Below, piece by piece: positions 1 through 5,239 of a stretch of 5,239 nt of DNA; the first letter of the stretch is position 1; each line of letters begins with the position of its first letter. Below the pieces are notes generated by a model. That model searched no databases and had not been told where the DNA came from. It was given only the letters and a program-made list of their open reading frames with translations. Both the position numbers and the translations under genes were made by a program. Source of the DNA: Silvanigrellales bacterium (lineage in GTDB: Bacteria > Bdellovibrionota_B > Oligoflexia > Silvanigrellales > Silvanigrellaceae); contig JANQPW010000147.1 of NCBI GenBank assembly GCA_028285285.1, positions 1-5,239 of the forward strand. Direction: 5' to 3'.

Positions 1-864
1 AATATGTACTTTATGCGCGCCAGCAGCGTGGTTGTGGGCCGGCGCAATATCGCCGCTCGTATGGCCAGCTCGGTGAGAGCGGCCGAATCTGTCATCATGA
101 AGGCGCTCTACCAATACCATCCTCGTTTGGTTGGAAAGGGCCTCCTTTTGGATGGTTTGTCTTTTCAAAACGACCCCGAAGTCACGATCGAGGGCGGAGA
201 TGTGTTGGTTTATAGCGAAGATCTGCTGTTGATTGGTGTGAGCGAGCGCACAACGAGCGCCGCGGTTGACCGCTTGATTGATAGTCTCGTTCAAACGCGC
301 CGGCAAGATGGGATCTCTCGGCCCTTCACTCTCTTCTGTGTGATTTTGCCACGAGAACACAGCACCATTCACCTCGATATGATCTTCACCCTTGTGGACA
401 CGCATGCGGCAGTTGTCTACGAGCCTCACATCATGGGGCGGAAACGGGCACGCACGGTGCGCATCAATGTGACCTCAGAAGGTCAGCGCAGCTTTTCCGA
501 CGTGGAAAATCTTCTGGAAGGTCTGCGGGAAGTGGGTGTCGATCTCGAGCCTATTGTGTGCGGGGGCAGTGATCCCCTTCACCAACAGCGCGAGCAATGG
601 AACAGTGGAGCGAACCTTTTTGCCTTCGCACCCGGACAGGTCATTTGTTACGACATGCACGAGCACACTGTGAACGCCTGCGCTCAGGCTGGATTCAGGG
701 TGCTCACAGCGGCCGAAGTCACAGAAGATTCTTCGGTTTTGAAAACAAATGACCGTGTTGTCGTCACTTTGGATGGCTCGGAGCTCGCACGGGGGGGAGG
801 TGGCCCACGATGCATGACATGCCCCGTGCTGCGAGATCCCGTTGTGCATCAATCAGAATCTTGA
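1..864 (+). CDS. Arginine deiminase (ArcA) family protein, 5' end cut by window edge
   Basis: Arginine deiminases hydrolyse L-arginine to citrulline and ammonia in the cytoplasm through a covalent Cys intermediate. The reading frame is open from base 1, so about 160 N-terminal residues probably lie upstream; the ATG at 4 is internal. In Pseudomonas ArcA numbering, the equivalents I can place are Asn160 (codon 1-3), Arg185 (76-78), Glu224 and Asp227 in IEGGD (190-201), Arg243 in SERT (247-249), His278 and Asp280 in HLD (370-378), and nucleophile Cys406 in GGGGPRCM (811-813). Two positions differ. FTRD is FMRA, so the guanidinium-binding Asp166 is Ala (19-21). RGRGGPRC is RGGGGPRC, so Arg401 is Gly (796-798). 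A second Cys follows the nucleophile (CMTCP). Family membership is clear from motif order and spacing. Substrate and activity are uncertain; it could use another guanidino compound or be inactive. A 169-base gap separates it from the next gene, so they are probably not one operon. Confidence 0.85.
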   Translation, partial: NMYFMRASSVVVGRRNIAARMASSVRAAESVIMKALYQYHPRLVGKGLLLDGLSFQNDPEVTIEGGDVLVYSEDLLLIGVSERTTSAAVDRLIDSLVQTRRQDGISRPFTLFCVILPREHSTIHLDMIFTLVDTHAAVVYEPHIMGRKRARTVRINVTSEGQRSFSDVENLLEGLREVGVDLEPIVCGGSDPLHQQREQWNSGANLFAFAPGQVICYDMHEHTVNACAQAGFRVLTAAEVTEDSSVLKTNDRVVVTLDGSELARGGGGPRCMTCPVLRDPVVHQSES

Positions 865-911
865 CGCGATGTCTGTCAAAAGCGCGGCACCTTTTGCCCT
901 TCGCCGATGTC

Positions 912-930
912 TATTATCATTATGATTAAA
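912..930 (+). promoter_or_regulatory. AT-rich dyad resembling a Fur box (candidate operator)
   Basis: The core ATCAT-T-ATGAT (916-926) is a perfect 11-base dyad. The stretch can also be read as three tandem hexamers, ATTATC, ATTATG and ATTAAA (913-930), which resemble the repeated GATAAT/ATTATC unit of Fur sites. Aligned by hand to the 19-base E. coli Fur consensus, it matches at about 13 positions on the minus strand and 12 on the plus strand. It lies about 50 bases upstream of a possible -10 element. AT-rich promoter DNA can give such matches by chance, and nothing else in the window points to iron control. Confidence 0.2.
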
Positions 931-953
931 GTCGCTTGGGTGTTGTTCCGACA

Positions 954-983
954 TCTTCATAGGCCTTTCGATTGCGAGATAAT
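954..983 (+). promoter_or_regulatory. Possible sigma70-type promoter for the transglycosylase gene
   Basis: GATAAT at 978-983 is one mismatch from TATAAT. The best -35 at a usable spacing is TCTTCA (954-959, 18-base spacer), which matches TTGACA at only three positions. Transcription would begin near 990, almost on the ATG at 989, so this promoter fits only if translation starts at 1034. The -35 is weak and the call is tentative. Confidence 0.2.
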
Positions 984-1033
984 GTTCCATGGGCAGCCTT
1001 CAAAGTTCAACTCTGAGTCAGGTTTTTGAAAAA

Positions 1034-2944
1034 ATGTTGAAAGGTTTTAGGAGGTTGGTGCTGAGCTCTGTCTCTCTGAGCAGAGTGTCGGTTTTTGGTA
1101 GCCTTCTTGTTCTGGGGTTTTTCTCCTCCGTTTCGGCCGCTCGCGAAGCCGAAGACAAGTGGGAAGTGCCGCAACCTTCGCTTCCCCTGCAGGATTTCCG
1201 TTTTCCAACCGAATCTGAACTGATTTCTGAGCTGGGATTGTCGGATCGCAGCGTTTATCGCGACTCCGCACTGTTGGTTGAAAACTGGGTTCGTGGCCGC
1301 ATGAAAAAACGGAACAAAGCGAGTTTGACAGCACTTTGTGCCTCTACTCTCGACACACACGAGACCCACTTTCCAATGAGCGCCTTTAACCTTCGCTGTG
1401 TGCCCTGGTGGCTAGAGCAGCGTTCGTTTGCGCCAAAAGACGATGGGGCCAAACGTTCTCTTCGGCGCAAACGTTGGAACCGGAAGCCCGTGAGAAATCT
1501 TTCGGATTGGCAAAACCTGGAGGGGGTAACCTACCGCCAGTTTGTCAATCGTTTCCGACCTCGTTCGGAAAAGACCTTGCTGCGCCACGCTCGCTTTGCG
1601 CTCAATGAATCAGTGGGATGCGACAGTCACATTGGCTTGGCTGGATTCATGAACCGGGCAGAGGAATTCCTTCCCGCCACTCGGGTGTGGTCAGAGATTC
1701 AAAAGGTCTACCAAAAGTACTACCAGTGCACAGTGAACACCCAGTTGGGCCAGGAACACACTCATCTGCGCATGGGGCTCACGGCGATTTTCTTCAGTGA
1801 GCTTGACCTTGCCGAAAAGGCATTGGCGGCAGCGGAGAGCGCTCCCGGGCAAAACGAGCGGCAGCGATCGCTTTTTTGGCTTGGCTTGTTGCGACGCAAA
1901 GAAACGCGTGAGCGCGAGATTGTGAGCCATTTTCGAAACCCTCATTGGGAAGAGTTGCGTCAGAAGTTCCCCCTCAGCATTCACACGGTGTTGGCGAGCC
2001 ATGTGCAGGGAGTTGATCCCTACAACATTCTTGTGGGCGATGTGGAGCAGCTTGTGCGGCGCCGAGATGGCTTGCAGTGGAACGACTACAATCTTGTGGC
2101 GCTGATGTTCGATCTTTTTGTTGCCAGGGAAGCGGCGGGTGCACTCAAGGTTTGGAGCGAGAGGATCGATCGGAACTGGAAGGAGACCAACAACGATCGG
2201 CAGTTGTTCCTAGCCTTGGCTCATGCAAAAGCCACAAATTACCTGGGGTCCATTAAAACTTTGACGACCTACCTCCGATCAAGTGAGTCGCGGGTGTTTC
2301 ATGTGAAGTTTCTCAAAATGCTTTTCCCAACCCCCTTTCAGGAAAAGATCTTGAAGCACTCTGCTGGACTCGATCCCCTGGTTGTTTATGGACTCATTCG
2401 CCAAGAAAGTGCCTTCAACCCTAGGGCGCGCAGTGTGGCCAATGCGCGGGGTTTGATGCAACTGATGCCAGCAACGGCTCGCGGTTTGGCTCGGGTGAGA
2501 ACGCGCGATTTGTATGACCCTTCAAAGAATGTGCGTCTGGGGTCGAAGTATTTGAGAAAATTGCTCACGCGAAATGACCATCAGCTGGAGCGGGTGCTTG
2601 CTGCCTACAATGCTGGCCAGCGCAACCTCAGCAGGTGGCTCAAGCGTTTTCCGGGAGCGAACGACTTGCTTTTTGCGGATCTCATCCCTTTCAAAGAAAC
2701 GCGGAGCTATGTTTCTTTGATTCAGCGCAACACCTACTGGTATGGCCGCCTTTGGGCCGATCAGAAAGGTCACTATGGGCCTGAGCTGGCGTCGAAGATG
2801 GAACAGTCCAATTCGCGTTCCCGCACGGTAGACAGTCTTTTGAAGCTGAGCTGGAGTGGAGGCACCAGTCAGGAGAGCCCGCTTTCCTTGTTGCCGCCCG
2901 TGCACGATCTGCGCCATTTTTCGAGAAAGAACGTGAGCCAGTAG
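1034..2944 (+). CDS. Soluble lytic murein transglycosylase, Slt70-like (SLT domain)
   Basis: This enzyme cleaves the MurNAc-GlcNAc bond of peptidoglycan in the periplasm, forming 1,6-anhydroMurNAc ends. Residue numbers count from the ATG at 1034 (636 aa). The N-terminus looks like a signal peptide: basic MLKGFRR, hydrophobic SVFGSLLVLGFF, then an SVSA-A cleavage site near residue 35. A long, apparently alpha-helical region follows (about 40-430), as expected for the Slt70 superhelical ring. The C-terminal SLT domain (about 440-570) has IRQESAF with catalytic Glu458 (codon 2405-2407), GLMQLMP (from 473), AYNAG (from 524) and IPFKETRSYV (Glu555). Total length and the position of the catalytic Glu are close to E. 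coli Slt70. The ATG at 989 would add 15 residues unlike a signal peptide; neither start has a good ribosome binding site. A basic patch at 140-154 is unusual. The lipoprotein gene begins 32 bases after the stop, suggesting an operon. Confidence 0.93.
   Translation: MLKGFRRLVLSSVSLSRVSVFGSLLVLGFFSSVSAAREAEDKWEVPQPSLPLQDFRFPTESELISELGLSDRSVYRDSALLVENWVRGRMKKRNKASLTALCASTLDTHETHFPMSAFNLRCVPWWLEQRSFAPKDDGAKRSLRRKRWNRKPVRNLSDWQNLEGVTYRQFVNRFRPRSEKTLLRHARFALNESVGCDSHIGLAGFMNRAEEFLPATRVWSEIQKVYQKYYQCTVNTQLGQEHTHLRMGLTAIFFSELDLAEKALAAAESAPGQNERQRSLFWLGLLRRKETREREIVSHFRNPHWEELRQKFPLSIHTVLASHVQGVDPYNILVGDVEQLVRRRDGLQWNDYNLVALMFDLFVAREAAGALKVWSERIDRNWKETNNDRQLFLALAHAKATNYLGSIKTLTTYLRSSESRVFHVKFLKMLFPTPFQEKILKHSAGLDPLVVYGLIRQESAFNPRARSVANARGLMQLMPATARGLARVRTRDLYDPSKNVRLGSKYLRKLLTRNDHQLERVLAAYNAGQRNLSRWLKRFPGANDLLFADLIPFKETRSYVSLIQRNTYWYGRLWADQKGHYGPELASKMEQSNSRSRTVDSLLKLSWSGGTSQESPLSLLPPVHDLRHFSRKNVSQ
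1049..1054 (+). other. Perfect Shine-Dalgarno-like AGGAGG inside the signal-peptide coding region
   Basis: The tandem AGG-AGG codons for the Arg pair in GFRRLVL form an ideal anti-SD complement. The only in-frame codon at proper spacing downstream is CTG at 1061-1063, a rare initiator. Starting there would leave LSSVSLSRVSV plus the hydrophobic core, a short but still plausible signal peptide. More likely this is an internal SD-like site that could slow ribosomes during export. The encoded RRLVL also fits the RRx-hydrophobic-hydrophobic pattern of Tat signals. Confidence 0.3.
1425..1475 (+). repeat. Short inverted and direct repeats in the basic patch of the transglycosylase gene
   Basis: CGTTTGCGCC (1425-1434) is the exact reverse complement of GGCGCAAACG (1464-1473), and CAAACGTT occurs at 1450-1457 and again at 1468-1475, 18 bases (six codons) apart in frame. 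Both CAAACGTT copies give Lys-Arg codons in the basic stretch KRSLRRKRWNRKPVR. A 10-base inverted repeat at this distance is not rare by chance in 5 kb, so the in-frame direct repeat is the more suggestive part. Confidence 0.4.
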
Positions 2945-2964
2945 GGTGTTGAAATAGTCCTCTC

Positions 2965-2971
2965 AAGGGAG
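2965..2971 (+). promoter_or_regulatory. Ribosome binding site AAGGGAG deciding the lipoprotein start
   Basis: AAGGGAG ends 5 bases before the ATG at 2977, an ideal spacing. The alternative in-frame GTG at 2971 overlaps this site and cannot use it, so ATG 2977 is chosen. It lies in the 32-base gap after the transglycosylase stop, consistent with translation from a shared transcript. Confidence 0.8.
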
Positions 2972-2976
2972 TGGTC

Positions 2977-4536
2977 ATGAACCCAGTGTCTGTGCTTGTC
3001 TCGGCGCTTGGAACACTTCTTGTGGTTGCTGGTTGTGTGCCGCGCAAGACAGAGTCGTCTGCGCTCACCGAAGCTGCCTCTGCCGAGTTTCCCGAAGTCC
3101 CTGCGTGCCAAAATCAGCCCGACACACCTCCTGTGATGAGTCTTGATGACTGGCACAAGGCCGGTGTTGAAGCCTTTGATCACGCACTGAACAGAAAATG
3201 GGTGCGTGACGACCCCCAATCGTGGGCAAAGTTTGAAGCGTTCCAAGTTTGGCATGCCTGCCAAACTCTGACAGCCATTCGGCAGATCTCACCTTCTGAG
3301 TGGGAAAAGCGGGGAAAGCGGAGGTGGGAGGAGGTTCAATCGGCGAGTTTCAACCAGCTTCTCGCGGAGCCCGAGATCAAGCAGCTCCTTGCTTCCCTCA
3401 ATGGCAGGGTCGCGTTTTTAGGCGACGATGAAATGCATGATCGCTGGAAAGAAAGAATTGCGACGTTTCTGAAGTCTGGTGGCCTTTCCTTTGTTCACCC
3501 TGAAGAGAAGCAGGAATTCCTTGCGATTCTTGAAGACGTCAAAGGCAGCAAAAAGATCCTTCAGGGTTCGTTTTACCTCAGTGCCTTCGACTTCATGGTT
3601 CGAGACCACCGTCACCTTGAAAAGCGTTACTCGAAGGGTGCCAAAGAGAAGCTCTCCGATGTTTTTTCCAGTCTTTGGGGACAGATGTCTGGCTCACTCT
3701 TGACCGACAGAATTGAAAAGCAGGAAAGCTTTTTCCAAGCCTTGGGGGCCGTGCTTTCAGAGTTAGACGGGACACAACCCTTGACACTGTCGGGCGTTGT
3801 CTTTCACCGAAGAGAGTTGAAGCTTGAGAAACCTTTTTTTGTTCGTGATCGTGATGGGAGTGCCAAAAAGGTTCCCTGGAGGCTGATCCCGATGATCGGT
3901 CTGTTTTCCTTGCGCGAACTTTTGACCATGAGAGCGGGTCCGTTCTTTCCACTGGGCATTGAAACGGGTTTGATGGGAAGCGGTGGAACGCAGGTTGTGG
4001 ACAATCGCCGTATGGGGCCAGCGGCCCTCTCCAATCATGATCGATTGCATGGAGAAGATATGGCGCATGCTGATATTGCATCCCTTCTTGCGGGTGCCGA
4101 TGGAAAAGCCCGATCGGATCTGTTTCCCTCGCGCTTGAAAGAGAGACGGGATTTCTTGGCTTTTCTCCTCCAGAAGATTGACTCCGTTGAGAATAAGACC
4201 GAGGTGGAGTCGCATGAGGCCGTGCTGTTCTGTGCCCTCCACGAAGTGTCTCTTTCGTCGATTCCAGAGATTCACACTCGGAAACCGTATGGGCTTGGCG
4301 ATGTGCACTCCAGGTGGGGTGGATTGTACGACAGTGCCTACTACCCACCCCACCCAGAGTTTCTGTCGAAGGGCCGTTGGGAGGAAAAAACAGCCTGCCA
4401 AGAGAATGTTCTCGATGTTTTGGCGATCGATCGGGCAACGGCAACCTCACGGCGCGAGACCCTTCAGGCATGGACGCGTGAGTACTGCATCGACCACCCT
4501 GGCAGATGTGATGATGCGAAGTTCTTCCCTCGGTGA
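2977..4536 (+). CDS. Hypothetical lipoprotein with His/Asp-rich cluster
   Basis: I do not recognise a family for this 519-residue protein. Residues 1-20 form a lipoprotein signal: hydrophobic VSVLVSALGTLLV, then lipobox VAGC with the lipidated Cys at 20. The next residue is Val rather than Asp, which in enterobacteria would favour the outer membrane. The n-region (MNPVS) has no Lys or Arg, which is atypical. Residues 60-260 look mostly alpha-helical and charged. The most distinctive stretch is 354-366, where His354, Asp355, His358, Glu360, Asp361, His364 and Asp366 cluster as in a possible metal or catalytic site. A second striking segment is KPYGLGDVHSRWGGLYD (436-452). The mature chain has six further cysteines (44, 95, 419, 474, 504, 511), enough for three disulfides, which fits a periplasmic location. 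It is probably co-transcribed with the transglycosylase and so may act in the envelope, but no function can be assigned. Confidence 0.88.
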   Translation: MNPVSVLVSALGTLLVVAGCVPRKTESSALTEAASAEFPEVPACQNQPDTPPVMSLDDWHKAGVEAFDHALNRKWVRDDPQSWAKFEAFQVWHACQTLTAIRQISPSEWEKRGKRRWEEVQSASFNQLLAEPEIKQLLASLNGRVAFLGDDEMHDRWKERIATFLKSGGLSFVHPEEKQEFLAILEDVKGSKKILQGSFYLSAFDFMVRDHRHLEKRYSKGAKEKLSDVFSSLWGQMSGSLLTDRIEKQESFFQALGAVLSELDGTQPLTLSGVVFHRRELKLEKPFFVRDRDGSAKKVPWRLIPMIGLFSLRELLTMRAGPFFPLGIETGLMGSGGTQVVDNRRMGPAALSNHDRLHGEDMAHADIASLLAGADGKARSDLFPSRLKERRDFLAFLLQKIDSVENKTEVESHEAVLFCALHEVSLSSIPEIHTRKPYGLGDVHSRWGGLYDSAYYPPHPEFLSKGRWEEKTACQENVLDVLAIDRATATSRRETLQAWTREYCIDHPGRCDDAKFFPR

Positions 4537-4553
4537 GACAGCTCACTCTTTTT
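4533..4553 (+). terminator. Candidate rho-independent terminator over the lipoprotein stop codon
   Basis: GTGAG (4533-4537) pairs exactly with CTCAC (4542-4546) around an ACAG loop, and TTTTT follows at 4549-4553. The stem is only 5 bp, with a possible added G-T pair, so it is weak. The plus-strand stop TGA (4534-4536) and the minus-strand stop (4543-4545) both sit inside the hairpin. The minus strand has no T-run on its side, so it should work mainly for the plus-strand transcript. Confidence 0.45.
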
Positions 4554-5239
4554 GAAAGAATGCTGCCTGTGCTTTGAGAGAACCCAGGCTGAGGGGGAAC
4601 ATCTTCATGTGGACCCGTCTGCTCGAGCCTGTCACTGACTTCATGCCTTTGAGAAGATCCTCCGATGTTGTTTTGTCGGGGCAGAGCACAAACCCAGCAG
4701 CAGCACGTTCGGCCAGAAGGGTGAAGAGCTGCCGCCCGAGTTTCTCAAAGGCCGCCGCTTCTCCTGTGCGAAGCCTTTTTCCGAATGGTGGGTTGAGAAA
4801 ACACAATAACGGAGCGTCGGCGTTGGGTGGCGGTGGCAGGCGTTGGCGCAACGCTTCCGGTTTCAAAGCATAGAAGTCTTCGTGGGTGTGGGTCACTTGA
4901 AGGTTCTCAAGGGGGGCAGCAGGTAGGTGTGCCATGAAGCGAGGCCATGACCGCTGGAAGCTCTGCTGGCTTTCCTGATGATGATCCAAGCCCCATGCTT
5001 GCAGGGGCTTCTCCTGGCTGGTCTGTGCCAACTGCTCACAGGCTTTTTTGTGCAGGTGATCCAAGGTGGCCTGGGGGGCTGCCGGACTCGACCGCAGTGC
5101 CCCATATTTGCCAATGAGGCAGTGGTGCATTTCCCAAAGCACGCTGAGGCTTTCATAAAGCAGTGTTCCCGAACCAAAAAAGGGCAGAAACAACTGCGAA
5201 GGAGTTTGCGCCGAGGCTCGCCGGGAGTGCAACCACTGC
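4543..5239 (-). CDS. RlmL/RlmK-like class I RNA methyltransferase, N-terminal part beyond window
   Basis: This is the C-terminal SAM-dependent methyltransferase domain of the COG0116 (RlmL/RlmK) type, which N2-methylates guanine in 23S rRNA in the cytoplasm. The frame is open to the window edge (QWLHSRR precedes motif I), so the start is not visible; TTG at 5230-5232 is internal. About 232 residues are present, and the family's N-terminal THUMP/ferredoxin-like region would lie to the right. Visible motifs are motif I, PFFGSGTLLYES (FGSGTL at 5161-5178), the ribose-binding acidic position in WGLDHH, a DFY element (HEDFYAL), and motif IV NPPFGKRL (4771-4794), which is the catalytic N/DPPY/F signature. 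Motif I normally reads DPFCGSGT, but here the Asp is Leu and the Cys is Phe. The C-terminus ends shortly after the SLGSLKAQAAFF strand, as usual. The gene converges on the lipoprotein gene with 6 bases between stops. RlmL is the best guess; another guanine-N2 RNA methyltransferase is possible. Confidence 0.8.
   Translation of the reverse strand, partial: QWLHSRRASAQTPSQLFLPFFGSGTLLYESLSVLWEMHHCLIGKYGALRSSPAAPQATLDHLHKKACEQLAQTSQEKPLQAWGLDHHQESQQSFQRSWPRFMAHLPAAPLENLQVTHTHEDFYALKPEALRQRLPPPPNADAPLLCFLNPPFGKRLRTGEAAAFEKLGRQLFTLLAERAAAGFVLCPDKTTSEDLLKGMKSVTGSSRRVHMKMFPLSLGSLKAQAAFFQKE

Larger units (their letters stand above)
865..1033 (+). other. Intergenic region upstream of the transglycosylase gene
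   Basis: This is the only substantial non-coding stretch. It follows the deiminase stop codon and has no convincing rho-independent terminator: AAAAG at 878-882 could pair with CTTTT at 891-895, but no T-run follows. It holds an AT-rich dyad around 912-930 and a GATAAT hexamer at 978-983, both listed separately, so it is the likely promoter region of the transglycosylase-lipoprotein pair. If the ATG at 989 were used, the region would end at 988. I see no small ORF or RNA gene in it. Confidence 0.55.

Noticed and set aside
475..852. Minus-strand open frame opposite the deiminase C-terminus
   Set aside because: The plus strand there encodes the HxD-to-Cys region of a clear enzyme family; the antisense product has no recognisable motif.
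867..912. Direct repeat CGATGTCT at 867-874 and 905-912, with inverted GACATC at 950-955
   Set aside because: Six to eight base matches in a short region are weak. The spacing does not suit a standard dimer operator, and a chance origin is likely.
1864..1871. GCGATCGC palindrome (HIP1-like octamer)
   Set aside because: It occurs once by eye, inside coding sequence. HIP1 is meaningful only when strongly over-represented across a genome.
2522..2917. Minus-strand open frame opposite the SLT catalytic domain
   Set aside because: It overlaps the most strongly conserved part of the transglycosylase and shows no recognisable protein features.
3593..4546. Long minus-strand open frame (317 codons) antisense to the lipoprotein gene
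   Set aside because: Its translation is rich in His, Arg, Ser and Pro, with no domain or signal. It lies opposite a gene with a good ribosome binding site and lipobox. It looks like a composition-driven shadow, as does the 212-codon frame at 3763-4401.
5230..5232. TTG as the start of the methyltransferase gene
   Set aside because: The frame continues upstream to the window edge, and a start here would leave almost nothing before motif I, whereas the family has a long N-terminal RNA-binding region.
1..5239. Mobile elements, CRISPR arrays, tRNA or rRNA genes, toxin-antitoxin or phage-defence genes
   Set aside because: No terminal inverted repeats, regular repeat-spacer units, tRNA cloverleaf signatures or defence-type domains were seen. 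The four genes are metabolic, envelope or housekeeping in character.

Overview
The window reads as chromosomal DNA of a Gram-negative bacterium. Two adjacent plus-strand genes encode exported proteins: a periplasmic lytic transglycosylase and a lipoprotein. G+C looks moderate by eye (not computed), and coding density is high. The style (a Slt70-like enzyme beside a lineage-specific lipoprotein, and a divergent arginine deiminase homologue) would fit a former deltaproteobacterial or Bdellovibrionota-type organism. That is a low-confidence guess, because no marker gene fixes the taxon.

Layout. Positions 1-864 (+) hold the C-terminal two thirds of an arginine deiminase (ArcA) family protein, cut by the window edge. 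Most of its active site is recognisable, but two substrate-binding positions are substituted. Positions 865-1033 form the only sizeable non-coding gap. It contains an AT-rich dyad resembling a Fur box and a possible -10 element. Positions 1034-2944 (+; alternative start 989) encode a Slt70-type soluble lytic murein transglycosylase with a signal peptide and a C-terminal SLT domain. After a 32-base gap with a clear ribosome binding site, 2977-4536 (+) encodes a 519-residue lipoprotein of no family I recognise. It carries a histidine/aspartate-rich cluster. A small hairpin with a T-run spans the stop codon. Positions 4543-5239 (-) hold the C-terminal part of an RlmL/RlmK-like RNA methyltransferase that runs off the right edge. 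Its stop codon lies 6 bases from the lipoprotein stop, in convergent orientation.

How the genes fit together. The transglycosylase and lipoprotein are probably co-transcribed and both act in the cell envelope: one cleaves peptidoglycan glycan strands, the other is anchored at a membrane facing the periplasm. The deiminase homologue (arginine or guanidino metabolism) and the RNA methyltransferase (ribosome modification) look like unrelated neighbours. I see no mobile element, CRISPR array, tRNA, rRNA or toxin-antitoxin pair. The points most worth a second look are the altered deiminase active site and the unassigned lipoprotein coupled to the transglycosylase.
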